In this document: one piece after another, positions 1 to 8,036 of the stretch
Position numbering within the stretch: the stretch's first letter is position 1
Layout of the letters: every line of letters begins with the position of its first letter
Origin: Streptomyces sp. NRRL F-6676
GTDB taxonomy: Bacteria; Actinomycetota; Actinomycetes; Streptomycetales; Streptomycetaceae
NCBI RefSeq assembly: GCF_000725625.1
Contig: NZ_JOHS01000054.1
Span: forward strand, 1 to 42,804
Direction of reading: 5' to 3'
Length of the DNA stretch: 42,804 nt
Translations under genes and position numbers: made by a program
The notes under the pieces: model-generated
The model's input: only the letters and a program-made list of their open reading frames with translations
Database searches by the model: none
Told to the model about the DNA's origin: nothing

Positions 1-99
1 GCTGAGGTGCTGGACCGGTACCTGCACCACCTGCGGACGACCCCTGCCCCGCCCTCGGAGAAGCCGCAGACAGCCCAGAACCTGACGAAGCACTACTAG
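1..99 (+). CDS. C-terminal end of an unidentified protein (partial)
   Basis: An open frame enters from the left edge and ends at TAG 97-99, giving 32 residues that finish in NLTKHY. The tail is Pro/Thr-rich (TTPAPPSEKP) and too short to assign to a family. Its stop codon overlaps the stop of the convergent mshD gene: plus-strand TAG lies at 97-99 and the minus-strand stop at 96-98, so the two coding regions meet tail to tail over 4 nt with no room for a terminator. Function unknown. Confidence 0.5.
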   Translation, partial: AEVLDRYLHHLRTTPAPPSEKPQTAQNLTKHY

Positions 100-1073
100 C
101 TCTCCGTGCGGTACATCAGGTCCGTCTCGTACGTCGTGAAGCCGAGGCGTTCGTACACCGTCACGGCCGCCGTGTTGTCGGCGTCGACGTAGAGCATCGC
201 GGTGGGCAGACCGCGTTCCGCCAGGTGGCGCAGGCCGATGGTGGTGAGGGCCTTGCCGAGGCCGCCGCCCTGGGCGGAGGGGCGCACGCCGACGACGTAG
301 ACCTCGCCGAGCCCCTCCTCGGCGTGCGTCTTCGTCCAGTGGAAGCCGAGGAGTTCGCCTTCGCCGTTTCCGCCGTTCCCGCTGTTCCCGCCGTTTCCGT
401 CGTCCCCGCTCGTGCGCTCGGCCAGGAAGAAGCCCTCGGGGTCGAACCAGGGCTCGGCCTTGCGGTCGTCCAGGTCGCGCTGGGTGAGGGAGCCCTGCTC
501 GGGATGGTGGGCGAAGGCCTCGGCGTTGGCGGCGAGCCAGGCCGTGTCGTCCTGCCCGGGCCGGAACGTCCGAACGGTCACGCCTTGCGGCAGCTTCGGC
601 TCGGGGGCGTCGAAGTCGGTCAACGGGCGGCGCATCTGGCGCAGTTCGCGGAAGAGGGTGAGGCCGAGGACCTGGGCGAGGTGCCGGGCGGCGGAGTGCC
701 CGCCGTGCGCCCACACGCGCAGTCGCTTGCCCGTGGCGGCGAGCAGCGCCGAGCCGAGCGCGCGGCCGTGGCCCTGCCCGCGGTGGGAGGGGTGCACGAC
801 CAGTTCCGCGGCCGGCGCCTCCACCGGATCGGTGTCCTCCAGTTGCGCGTAGCCGACGAGCGTGCCGCCGGCCGACAGCAGCAGATGCCGTACGCCGTCC
901 CGGGCGCCGCCGCGCAGTCGCAGCCGGCCCTGCTCGGACACCGCCGGCTGCCCGTCGCACCGGGCGGCCTCCGCGAGCAGCGCGAGAACGGCCTCGGCCT
1001 GCCCGGGGGAGAGTTCGGTGAGGGTGTCGAGGGAGCGGTTCGGGCCGGGCCGTGCGGTGTCTTCGCTGGTCAT
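96..1073 (-). CDS. mshD: Mycothiol synthase (MshD), tandem GNAT acetyltransferase
   Basis: MshD acetylates Cys-GlcN-Ins with acetyl-CoA, the last step of mycothiol synthesis in the cytoplasm. The 325-aa product has two GNAT repeats. The first has the acetyl-CoA loop HRGQGHGRALG after the strand AAELVVHPS. The second has VYVVGVRPSAQGGGLGKAL followed by DADNTAAVTVYERLGF, typical of MshD. I chose ATG 1073 because a TACGCT -10 hexamer lies at 1081-1086, only 7 nt upstream, which implies a leaderless mRNA; the open frame runs further upstream but is then Arg/Pro-rich noise. A Gly/Asn-rich stretch (GDDGNGGNSGNGGNGEGE) interrupts the second domain between two strands. It is probably a surface loop. 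Confidence 0.93.
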   Translation of the reverse strand: MTSEDTARPGPNRSLDTLTELSPGQAEAVLALLAEAARCDGQPAVSEQGRLRLRGGARDGVRHLLLSAGGTLVGYAQLEDTDPVEAPAAELVVHPSHRGQGHGRALGSALLAATGKRLRVWAHGGHSAARHLAQVLGLTLFRELRQMRRPLTDFDAPEPKLPQGVTVRTFRPGQDDTAWLAANAEAFAHHPEQGSLTQRDLDDRKAEPWFDPEGFFLAERTSGDDGNGGNSGNGGNGEGELLGFHWTKTHAEEGLGEVYVVGVRPSAQGGGLGKALTTIGLRHLAERGLPTAMLYVDADNTAAVTVYERLGFTTYETDLMYRTES

Positions 1074-1086
1074 GCGTCCGAGCGTA

Positions 1087-1357
1087 CGGGGAGGGCGCGG
1101 GGAGTGTCGCCTCCGCGGCACGCGGGCATCGAATGCGCCTGGGAATGAGCTGGGTGAATTCGATATAAGAGCCGTAATAAATTCTGTGTGAGACGGCGAA
1201 TGGTTCCGCGAACCGCCTGAAAATGGTTTCAGCTGCAATTCATCGAGGTCTCAGCGGAATAAGCCGTTTTCGGTCCCGGGGTCCCGTAGTGTTTTCCATG
1301 TCGAAAGCGAACGGCGCTTACGGCGAAGAGAACAACGGCAACGAACAAGGAGACGTC
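1087..1357 (+). promoter_or_regulatory. AT-rich regulatory region with two palindromes, upstream of a small basic gene
   Basis: This gap is locally AT-rich compared with the rest of the window, especially 1155-1250. It holds two perfect inverted repeats: GGTTC-CGC-GAACC at 1202-1214 and CTGAAA-ATGG-TTTCAG at 1217-1232. A TAGTGT -10-like hexamer lies at 1287-1292. If used, it would start an mRNA near 1299 with a leader of about 60 nt ending in the ribosome site AAGGAG (1347-1352). The palindromes are plausible repressor sites or RNA hairpins; no bound protein is known to me. Confidence 0.45.
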
Positions 1358-1477
1358 ATGAGCTTCCGCAAGGTCACCCCGGTCAAGAAGAACCGCAAGC
1401 CCGCCGCCCCGGTGGCGAAGAAGCACGCGCCGAAGAAGGCCGCGCCGAAGCGCCGCCCGGTCGGCCACAAGGGCTGA
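1358..1477 (+). CDS. 39-aa lysine-rich basic protein
   Basis: ATG 1358 follows a strong ribosome binding site AAGGAG (1347-1352). The product is 39 aa, begins MSFRKVTPVKKNRKP and is almost entirely Lys, Arg, Pro, Ala and His, with AKKHAPKKAAPKRR in the C-terminal half. It resembles a histone-H1-like or ribosomal-protein tail and would be expected to bind nucleic acid, but I recognise no family. An in-frame ATG at 1298, 5 nt after a TAGTGT hexamer, would give a 59-aa leaderless form; the ribosome site favours 1358. A dedicated promoter region and a very strong terminator on either side argue that this is a real, monocistronic gene. Confidence 0.6.
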   Translation: MSFRKVTPVKKNRKPAAPVAKKHAPKKAAPKRRPVGHKG

Positions 1478-1487
1478 CAACCCTCCA

Positions 1488-1532
1488 CGAGGCGGGGCCG
1501 CCGGACCGAGCGAGGTCCGGGGCCCCGCCTCG
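1488..1532 (+). terminator. Strong hairpin terminator after the small basic gene
   Basis: The left arm CGAGGCGGGGCC-G-CCGGACC (1488-1507) pairs with the right arm at 1514-1532, giving a 19-bp stem with one bulged G and a short loop. It sits 10 nt after the stop codon. There is no U tract, as is usual in Streptomyces. Confidence 0.8.
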
Positions 1533-1583
1533 GGCGTGTACGCGATCGACAATTCCCCCGGACCTGGAAATCGAGGACGTCCC

Positions 1584-3329
1584 GTGCGTGAAGTCAAAGC
1601 GGCGTTCGCGCGGTTCTGGCCGCTGACGCGCGGCGACCGCGGACCGCTGGTGCTGATCGTCGTCTGCGTGATCGTCTCCGCGCTCGCCGAGACCGCCGCC
1701 ATTCTGCTTTTCGCCGAACTCACCGACCACGCGCTCCGAGCCGGTTCGCTCGCCGCGTTCTGGGGGCCGGCCGGCGCGTGGCTCGGCGTCGCCGTCCTGG
1801 GCGCGCTCGTCGGCTATCTCGGCAACTCCCTCGCCGTGTGGACGGCCGAGCGGTTCGTGCTGCGGCTGCGGGCGAAGGTGTTCCGGCACGTACAGAGCCT
1901 GCCGCCGGACTTCTTCCAGCGGCACCGGCGGGGTGACCTGGTGGAACGTCTCACCGGGGACGTCGAGGCCATCGAACAGATGGTCGTCTCCGGGGTCGTC
2001 GGCGCTGTCTCCGCCGCCTTCTCCGCGCTCTTCTACGCCACCGCCGCGTTCTGGCTGCGCTGGGACCTGGCGCTGGCCACGTTCCTCCTCGCCCCCCTCT
2101 TCCTGCTCGCCGCGCGCCGCTTCTCCGGCCGCATCAAGAGGGCGTCCCAGGACGAACGTGCCGCCGACGGCGCGCTCACCTCCGTCGTCGAGGAGTCGCT
2201 CGGCAACATCGTTCTCACCCAGGCGTACAACCGGCGCCGCGCGGAGGAGTCGCGGCTGGAGAAGGAGGCGCGCGCCTGGCTGCGGGCGTCGGTGCGGGGG
2301 GCGCGGGCGAGTGAGCGGTACGAGCAGGTCGTCGAGGTGGTCGAGACGGTGTGCGTGCTCGCGGTGATCGGTCTCGGCGCGTGGGAGATCGCCCAGGGGC
2401 GGATGACGCTGGGGCAGCTGCTGGCGTTCGCCGCGTTCCTCGGCTATCTGTACCCGCCGGTCCGGGACCTCGGGCAGCTCGGCCTCACGCTCACGGCGGC
2501 GACGGCGGGGGCGCGGCGGCTGGGCGAGCTGCTCGACGCCGAGCCCGCCGTGACGGATCCGGCCGAACCGGTGCCGGCGTGGCCGGTGCGCGGGTGGGTC
2601 GGCTTCCACGGGGTGTCGTTCCGGTACCCCGGGGCGGAGGGGCGCGAGGCGCTGCGGGAGGTGTCGCTGACGGTCGGCCCGGGCGAGCTGGTGCTGGTCA
2701 CGGGGGCGAGCGGGGCCGGCAAGTCGACGCTGTCGAAGCTGCTGACCCGCTTCTACGACCCGACGGAGGGGGCCGTGTGCCTGGACGGGGTGCCGCTGGA
2801 CGCGGTGCCGCTGGAGTTCCTGCGGCAGAACGTGACGTTGCTGCCGCAGGAGACGCTGGTGCTGCGGGGCACGATCCGGGAGAACATCGCGGCGGGGCGG
2901 CCGGGGGCGACGGAGGCGGAGATCGTACGGGCCGCGCGGGACGCGGCGGCGCACGACTTCGTGGCCGCGCTGCCGGACGGCTATGACACGGTGATCGCGC
3001 CCGGGACGGCCGCGTTGTCCGGGGGGCAGTTGCAGCGGGTCGCCCTCGCGCGGGCGATGCTGCGGAGGGCGCCGGTACTGGTGCTGGACGAGCCGACGGT
3101 GGGGCTGGACGCGAGGGCGGTACGAGAGGTGATGGAACCGCTGCGCCGCCTCGCGGCGGGCCGCACGACGCTGCTGATCAGCCACGACCTGGCGCTGGCA
3201 CCGCTGGCGGACCGGGTGGTGGTGGTCGACGGGGGGTGTGTGGCGGAGGTGGGGACGCATGCGGAGTTGATGGGGCGGGGTGGGGTGTACGCGGGGCTGG
3301 CGGGGGGGGGTGGGTTGGTTCGACGGTGA
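1584..3329 (+). CDS. ABC transporter, fused permease/ATPase (exporter half-transporter)
   Basis: A 581-aa half-transporter with an N-terminal six-helix ABC-exporter membrane domain (about residues 15-300) and a C-terminal nucleotide-binding domain. Walker A is GASGAGKST (374-382), the signature is LSGGQLQRVALARA (478-491), Walker B is VLVLDEP (498-504) and the switch His lies in ISHDLAL. It should work as a dimer, exporting a lipid, drug or peptide with ATP. GTG 1584 is preferred because GAGGA lies at 1573-1577; an ATG at 1536 would begin only 4 nt after the terminator stem. The C-terminus is Gly-rich. There is no partner half-transporter beside it, so a homodimer is likely. Substrate unknown. 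Confidence 0.88.
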   Translation: MREVKAAFARFWPLTRGDRGPLVLIVVCVIVSALAETAAILLFAELTDHALRAGSLAAFWGPAGAWLGVAVLGALVGYLGNSLAVWTAERFVLRLRAKVFRHVQSLPPDFFQRHRRGDLVERLTGDVEAIEQMVVSGVVGAVSAAFSALFYATAAFWLRWDLALATFLLAPLFLLAARRFSGRIKRASQDERAADGALTSVVEESLGNIVLTQAYNRRRAEESRLEKEARAWLRASVRGARASERYEQVVEVVETVCVLAVIGLGAWEIAQGRMTLGQLLAFAAFLGYLYPPVRDLGQLGLTLTAATAGARRLGELLDAEPAVTDPAEPVPAWPVRGWVGFHGVSFRYPGAEGREALREVSLTVGPGELVLVTGASGAGKSTLSKLLTRFYDPTEGAVCLDGVPLDAVPLEFLRQNVTLLPQETLVLRGTIRENIAAGRPGATEAEIVRAARDAAAHDFVAALPDGYDTVIAPGTAALSGGQLQRVALARAMLRRAPVLVLDEPTVGLDARAVREVMEPLRRLAAGRTTLLISHDLALAPLADRVVVVDGGCVAEVGTHAELMGRGGVYAGLAGGGGLVRR

Positions 3330-3446
3330 GTTTTCTTCGCCCCCGCCACCCCTACCCTTCCCGTCCTCACAAAGGGCTCCGCCCCGCGTTGTCGGCTGAC
3401 CGCCGGTGGGGACTTCTCGCGCAGTTCCCCGCGCCCCTTATGGGGC
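3330..3446. repeat. Dispersed intergenic repeat, copy A
   Basis: The gap between the convergent ABC and response-regulator genes carries a copy of a Streptomyces-type intergenic repeat. Its modules are TTTTCTTCGCCCCCGCC, a CCCTACCCTTCCCGTC block, AAAGGGCTCCGCCCCG, and CGCGCAGTTCCCCGCGCCCC followed by a complementary GGGGCG. The same modules recur at 12728-12790, 22728-22985 (inverted) and 42424-42575 (inverted). The hairpin-forming end may double as a bidirectional terminator. Confidence 0.7.
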
Positions 3447-3449
3447 GTC

Positions 3450-4148
3450 TCACCTCCGTAGGGCGAAGCCCAGGCCCCTGATCGTGTGGATCAGGAGCGG
3501 GGCGCCCTGGTGCTGGAGTTTGCGGCGGAGATACATGACGTAGACGTCCAGCGTGTTGGAGGCCGGCTCGAAGTGGAAGCCCCAGACCTCCTTCAGCAGT
3601 CGGCCGCGGGTGAGGACCTTGCCGGGGTGGCGCAGGAGGTACTCCAGGAGGGCGTACTCCGTCTTCGTCAGCTCCAGCGGGCGGCCGGACCAGGTCACCG
3701 TGCGGGTGACGCGGTCCATCGCCAGCTCGTCGAAGACCAGCGCGTCCTCCTGCGACGGTGCCGGGGACCGCGGACAGCGCCGCAGCAACGCCCTCACGCG
3801 GGCAAGGAGTTCCTCCGTGGCGAAGGGCTTCGTCAGACAGCCGTCGGCCCCGTTGTCGAGGGCGACGATGCGGTCGCCGACGGCGTCGCGCCCGGTGAGC
3901 ATGAGGATCGGCACGGTGCAGCCGGAGGCCCGTATCCGCCGGGTCGCGGCCAGCCCGTCCAGCACCGGCATGGTGACGTCCATCAGTACGAGGTCGGGCC
4001 GCCCGCCGTCACCGTCCCCGTGCACGCGTACGACGGCCTCGCGGCCGTCCCCGGCGAGCACGGTCTCGTACCCCTCGTACCTCAGGACCCGGCCGAGCCC
4101 TTCCCGTACGGCCGCGTCGTCGTCCGCCAGCAGAATCTTCCGCGCCAT
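3450..4148 (-). CDS. OmpR/PhoB-type response regulator (second regulator of the block)
   Basis: A 232-aa regulator with an N-terminal receiver: acidic pair D10/D11, phospho-acceptor D57 in LVLMDVTMP and Lys107 in LTKPF. The C-terminal winged helix contains LTKTEYALLEYLLRHPGKVLTR and ends IHTIRGLGFALRR. It lies 85 nt downstream of the histidine kinase gene on the same strand, so it may form part of that operon. It has no kinase of its own nearby and is clearly diverged from the regulator at 5721-6455 (DNGADGCLTKPF against [12 protein letters not shown]). It may be a second output of the same kinase, or an orphan. No convincing ribosome site precedes the ATG. Confidence 0.88.
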   Translation of the reverse strand: MARKILLADDDAAVREGLGRVLRYEGYETVLAGDGREAVVRVHGDGDGGRPDLVLMDVTMPVLDGLAATRRIRASGCTVPILMLTGRDAVGDRIVALDNGADGCLTKPFATEELLARVRALLRRCPRSPAPSQEDALVFDELAMDRVTRTVTWSGRPLELTKTEYALLEYLLRHPGKVLTRGRLLKEVWGFHFEPASNTLDVYVMYLRRKLQHQGAPLLIHTIRGLGFALRR

Positions 4149-4233
4149 GGTGCAGACGGTTCAGCGGCCGGCTGTGGAGGACCTTGGAACGGGGTGTGGA
4201 CAGGCTGGGGCCCGGGGGCGCGCGTCGGGCCGG

Positions 4234-5724
4234 TCAGGGGGTCTCGTCCGGGCCCTGGTCCGGCGGCGGAGTCGGTGCCCCCGGGAGGCGGATCGTGGCG
4301 ACCGTGCCGCCTGCCGTGTCCTGGGCCGGGGCGAGGGAGACCTCGCCGCCCGCCTGTTGGACCGTGCGGGCCACGATGGAGAGGCCGAGGCCGGAGCCCG
4401 GCAGGGCGCGGGCGCCCGGTGAGCGCCAGAAGCGGTCGAAGACATGGGGGAGTTCGTCGGCGGCGATGCCGGGGCCGTGGTCCCGTACCGTCAGGACGCC
4501 GTCGGCCAGCCGTACCTCGATCGTGCCGGCCCCGGGGCTGAACTTCACCGCGTTGTCCAGGATGTTGACCACCGCCCGCTCCAGCGAGGACGGCTCCGCG
4601 CGGACGTACCACGGCTCCACGTCCGCCGTGATCGTCAGCTCCGGGCCGCGCAGCCGGGCCCGGCGCAGTGCCGACTCCACGATGTCCTGCCAGGCGAGGA
4701 TCTGCGTACGGTCCGAGTGCTGGCCGGTGTCCGGGCGGGAGAGTTCCTGCAAGTCGCCGATGAGCGCGGCCAGTTCCGTCATCTGCGCCTTCACCGAGGC
4801 GAGCAGCGCCTTGCGGTCGGCGGCGGGCAGGGGGCGGCCGGTCTCCTCGCTGCGGGTGAGGAGTTCGATGTTCGTGCGGAGGGAGGTGAGGGGCGTGCGG
4901 AGTTCGTGGCCGGCGTCCGCGATCAGTTGCTGCTGGAGATCCCGGGAGGAGGCCAGGGACGCCGTCATGGAGTTGAAGGAGCGGGAGAGGCGGGCGATCT
5001 CGTCGTCGGCAGGTTCGTCGACGGGGATGCGGACGGTGAGGTCCTCCGTGCGGGCCACGTGTTCGACGGCCGCGGTGAGCTTGTCGACGGGGCGCAGCCC
5101 GGCGCGGGCCACGGCCAGACCGGCGGCCCCGGCGCCGAGCACCCCTATGCCGGAGACCAGCAGCAGGATCAGCGCCAGGTCGTTCAGGGTCGACTGGGTG
5201 CTCCTGAGCGGGGTCGCGACGAGGAGGGCGGTGCCGGCGACGACCTGCGGCTCGGTGCCGAGGCCCTGGGTGGCGGTCAGCGGGATCGTCCGGACGCGGA
5301 CGGCGTTGCCGTCGTCGTCGGTGCCGTTGCGGCGCACGACGCGGTCGGCGGTGCCGGCGGAGCCCGCTTCCTGGGCCACGCGCTTGTCGGCGCCGGTGAC
5401 CTTCACCAGGCCCGCGGAGTTCGAGGAGACGCAGGCCGTGCCGTCCGCCTGGACCAGTTCGAGGTAGTAGTTCTCCCGGGTCCGCAGCTGGCTCGGGGCG
5501 CCCTGCGGGGTCTGCGTGCAGTTGTTGAGCGTGCCGATGACCTGGGAGTACTGCTGCGGCCGCTGGGTGGCCTGCTTGAGGTCGTCGTCCACCTGGGCGT
5601 ACAGCCTGCCCTGGACGATGAACCAGCACGTCACCGAGACCGCCGCCACCGCGAAGGCCACCGCCGCGGCGACCAGCAGCGCCAGGCGGGAGCGGAGCGG
5701 GAGCGCGCGGAAGCGTCGGATCAC
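4234..5724 (-). CDS. MprB-like sensor histidine kinase
   Basis: A 496-aa membrane kinase: transmembrane helix 1 at about 15-37, an extracytoplasmic sensor at 38-182, helix 2 at about 183-205, then HAMP. The dimerisation box AGHELRTPL carries the phospho-acceptor His273. The ATPase domain has N387/N391 (NILDNAVKF), the G1 box DHGPGI (415-420) and the G2 box GSGLGL (443-448). The start codon overlaps the stop of the upstream regulator (5721-5724), so the two are translationally coupled and almost certainly form a cognate pair. The neighbouring HtrA-type protease recalls mycobacterial MprAB-PepD, which responds to envelope stress. The signal here is unknown. Confidence 0.92.
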   Translation of the reverse strand: MIRRFRALPLRSRLALLVAAAVAFAVAAVSVTCWFIVQGRLYAQVDDDLKQATQRPQQYSQVIGTLNNCTQTPQGAPSQLRTRENYYLELVQADGTACVSSNSAGLVKVTGADKRVAQEAGSAGTADRVVRRNGTDDDGNAVRVRTIPLTATQGLGTEPQVVAGTALLVATPLRSTQSTLNDLALILLLVSGIGVLGAGAAGLAVARAGLRPVDKLTAAVEHVARTEDLTVRIPVDEPADDEIARLSRSFNSMTASLASSRDLQQQLIADAGHELRTPLTSLRTNIELLTRSEETGRPLPAADRKALLASVKAQMTELAALIGDLQELSRPDTGQHSDRTQILAWQDIVESALRRARLRGPELTITADVEPWYVRAEPSSLERAVVNILDNAVKFSPGAGTIEVRLADGVLTVRDHGPGIAADELPHVFDRFWRSPGARALPGSGLGLSIVARTVQQAGGEVSLAPAQDTAGGTVATIRLPGAPTPPPDQGPDETP

Positions 5725-6455
5725 TCCGCGCCGCCCGCGCGCAGGACGTACCCGACGCCGCGCACCGTGTGGACGAGGCGGGGCTCGCCGCCGGCCTCCG
5801 TCTTGCGGCGCAGGTACATCACGTAGACGTCCAGGGAGTTGGAGCTCGGCTCGAAGTCGAAGCCCCAGACCGCCTTGAGGATCTGCTCGCGGGTCAGCAC
5901 CTGGCGCGGGTGCGCCATGAACATCTCCAGGAGCGTGAACTCGGTACGGGTCAGCTCCACCGCGCGTCCGCCCCGGGTCACCTCGCGGGTGGCCAGGTCC
6001 ATGCGGAGGTCGGCGAAGGCGAGGGTCTCGTTCTCCTCGTCCGCGCCGGTCACGGCGGCCGCGTAGGCGCTGCGGCGCAGCAGCGCGCGGACGCGGGCGA
6101 ACAGCTCGTCGAGTTCGAACGGCTTGACCAGGTAGTCGTCCGCCCCGGCGTCCAGGCCGGTGACCCGGTCGCCGACCGTGTCCCGGGCGGTGAGCATCAG
6201 GATGGGCGTGGTGTCGCCGGTGCCGCGGATGCGGCGGGCGGCGGTGAGGCCGTCCATCCGCGGCATCTGGATGTCCAGGACCAGCAGGTCCGGCCGGTAC
6301 GCGGTGGCCTTCTCCAGCGCGTCCGCGCCGTCCACGGCGACCTCGGTGTCGTAGCCCTCGAAGGCGAGGCTGCGCTGGAGTGCTTCGCGCACCGCCGGCT
6401 CGTCGTCGACGATCAGGATGCGCTGGGTGTCACGGTCGCCTTCGGCGGGGCTCAT
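5721..6455 (-). CDS. MprA-like response regulator, partner of the kinase at 4234-5724
   Basis: A 244-aa OmpR-family regulator. The receiver has D17/D18, phospho-acceptor D61 (LVLDIQMP) and Lys111 (YLVKPF). The DNA-binding domain has [27 protein letters not shown] and the closing [16 protein letters not shown] 6455 has GAGGA about 11 nt upstream; an in-frame start 48 nt earlier would add a Pro-rich segment. The gene overlaps the kinase start by 4 nt. It probably controls the htrA-like gene just upstream, by analogy with MprA and pepD. Confidence 0.92.
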   Translation of the reverse strand: MSPAEGDRDTQRILIVDDEPAVREALQRSLAFEGYDTEVAVDGADALEKATAYRPDLLVLDIQMPRMDGLTAARRIRGTGDTTPILMLTARDTVGDRVTGLDAGADDYLVKPFELDELFARVRALLRRSAYAAAVTGADEENETLAFADLRMDLATREVTRGGRAVELTRTEFTLLEMFMAHPRQVLTREQILKAVWGFDFEPSSNSLDVYVMYLRRKTEAGGEPRLVHTVRGVGYVLRAGGAE

Positions 6456-6538
6456 GGGCGTGGGGTTCCTCGGATGCGGTGGGACGGACGGGGCACGGGG
6501 CATGCGTGCCGTGCGCTGGACGCCTTCAGCGTCGCACG

Positions 6539-6754
6539 TCAGGCCCGCAGCGTGTCCAGCCTGCGCAGGGCGACCCGGCGGCGGTGCGGATGGGCGGCGG
6601 TGGTCCGCAGGCCCATGAGCTGCGGCTGCGGTGGGACGGGGACGACCTCGGGGGCCCGGGTCGAGGGGGCGTGGAGGGCGGACGCGACCGCCAGGGCGAG
6701 CGCCGTGCCCGCCGGGTCGGTGCCGGTCACCGTGTGCGTCACCTGCTGGATCAT
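6539..6754 (-). CDS. 71-aa small protein between the protease and the two-component genes
   Basis: ATG 6754 lies 5 nt after a perfect AGGAGG ribosome site (6760-6765), so translation is well supported although no family is recognised. The N-terminal half is apolar and Thr/Ala-rich ([19 protein letters not shown]). The middle is Pro-rich ([10 protein letters not shown]) and the C-terminus strongly basic ([17 protein letters not shown]). There is no clear signal peptide. It sits 56 nt after the protease gene and 83 nt before the regulator gene, all on one strand. It could be an accessory modulator of the stress pathway; this is inference from position only. Confidence 0.7.
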   Translation of the reverse strand: MIQQVTHTVTGTDPAGTALALAVASALHAPSTRAPEVVPVPPQPQLMGLRTTAAHPHRRRVALRRLDTLRA

Positions 6755-6810
6755 CGTGGCCTCCTGAAGTGAGCCTGGAGTGGGCCCGCCGCGCGGTGCG
6801 GAGGGTCGGT

Positions 6811-7887
6811 TCAGCTGTCGGAGCCGCCGGCCCGCAGCGTCGCGAGGTCGGACTTGACGGTGTTGATCGGGATGGCGAAACCGAGGCCGACGCTGCCCGC
6901 GCTGGACGAGGAGGAGTCGGCGGCGGAGGAGTACATCGCGGAGTTGATGCCGATGATCTGACCGGCCGCGTTGATCAGCGCGCCGCCGGAGTTGCCCGGG
7001 TTGAGGGAGGCGTCGGTCTGGATCGCCTTGTACGTCGTCGTCGAGGAACCGGTGTCGCCGTTGAACTGCCGGCCGCCGAACTGGAACGGCCAGTTGCCGT
7101 CGCCCTGCTGTTGCTGCTGGCCCTCGTCGGTGGAGACGGTCACGTCGCGGTCGAGGGCGGAGACGATGCCGCTGGTGACGGTGCCGGTGAGGCCCTCGGG
7201 GGAGCCGATGGCGACGACCTCGTCGCCGACCTGGACGGCGTCGGAGTCGCCGAGCGAGGCGGCCGTGAGGCCGGAGGCGTCTGCCAGCTTGATCAGGGCC
7301 AGGTCCTTCTTGCTGTCGGTGCCGACGACCTGGGCGGTGTACGTCTTGCCGTCGTGCGTCTGGACCTTGACGCTGGAGGCGCCGGAGACGACGTGGTTGT
7401 TGGTGACGATCTCGCCGTCGCTGGTGATGATCACGCCGGAGCCGGTGGACTGACCCGCGCTGGAGGTGGCGGTGATCTCCACGACGCTGGGGCTGACGGC
7501 GGCGGCGATGGCGGAGACGGAGCCCTTCTTGCCGACCGGTACCGCGCTGGTGCCGGTGGTGCTCGCGGCGACGGTGTCCGAGGAGTGGGTGAGCTCCTGG
7601 ATGCCGTAGGCCGTGCCGCCGCCGACGGCCGCGGCGGCTATCGCCACGGCGGCGAGGAGGGCGAAGGGGCCCTTCGCGCGCTTCTTGTGCGCCGGGGCCG
7701 GCTGAGTGGCGGGGTCGTAGGACGGGGGAGGCGGCCACTCGGGGTTCACGGGAGCGAACAGGTGTTCGGTGGCGGGGGTGGGGCCGGTCCGGCCCGCGGG
7801 GCCCGGTGCCTGGTAGGCCCCGGGGGCCTGGCCCGCCTGGGGGTGCTGCTGCTCGTGGTCGCCGCTGCGGAAGCTGCTCTCTGTCAT
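6811..7887 (-). CDS. HtrA/DegP-like membrane-anchored serine protease without PDZ domain
   Basis: A 358-aa protein with a long Pro/Gln/Gly-rich cytoplasmic tail (1-72), one transmembrane helix (about 74-96) and an extracytoplasmic chymotrypsin-fold protease. The triad is His165 (TNNHVVSG), Asp195 (DLALIKL) and Ser300 (NPGNSGGAL). A Gln run ([10 protein letters not shown]) marks an insertion near residue 260. The chain stops just after the protease core, so the C-terminal PDZ domain of most HtrA/PepD proteins is absent. It should degrade misfolded envelope proteins. Three 23-bp repeats lie 80-150 nt upstream and are candidate control sites. Confidence 0.92.
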   Translation of the reverse strand: MTESSFRSGDHEQQHPQAGQAPGAYQAPGPAGRTGPTPATEHLFAPVNPEWPPPPSYDPATQPAPAHKKRAKGPFALLAAVAIAAAAVGGGTAYGIQELTHSSDTVAASTTGTSAVPVGKKGSVSAIAAAVSPSVVEITATSSAGQSTGSGVIITSDGEIVTNNHVVSGASSVKVQTHDGKTYTAQVVGTDSKKDLALIKLADASGLTAASLGDSDAVQVGDEVVAIGSPEGLTGTVTSGIVSALDRDVTVSTDEGQQQQQGDGNWPFQFGGRQFNGDTGSSTTTYKAIQTDASLNPGNSGGALINAAGQIIGINSAMYSSAADSSSSSAGSVGLGFAIPINTVKSDLATLRAGGSDS

Positions 7888-7967
7888 GTGAAAGAGAGTG
7901 TCCCGCGATCATGAGAGCCGCCTGAGGGGCCGCTGAGAAGCCCGACAGAAGTGCGTATGCCCGATAT

Positions 7968-8036
7968 AAGGATGGGCTGGAGCCCCTTGTAAAGACGGGC
8001 TGGAGCCCCGTGTAAGGACGGGCTGGAGTCCCTCAG
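7968..8036. repeat. Three tandem 23-bp repeats with internal palindrome, upstream of htrA
   Basis: Units start at 7968, 7991 and 8014. Each contains GGGCTGGAGCCC or GGGCTGGAGTCC, an inverted repeat (GGGCT/AGCCC), preceded by AAGGA-type and followed by CTTGT/CGTGT sequence. A TATAAG hexamer lies at 7964-7969. The last unit overlaps the end of the lacI-type gene. The 23-bp period (about two helical turns) puts the palindromes on one DNA face, which would suit cooperative binding by a response regulator or other dimeric regulator. Confidence 0.7.

Noticed and set aside
1383..3260. Long minus-strand open frame opposite the ABC transporter
   Set aside because: Arg/Pro/Gln-rich translation with no domain, produced by GC-rich third positions of the real plus-strand gene. 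The same applies to long antisense frames such as 17986-20454, 22685-24580 and 27768-29270.
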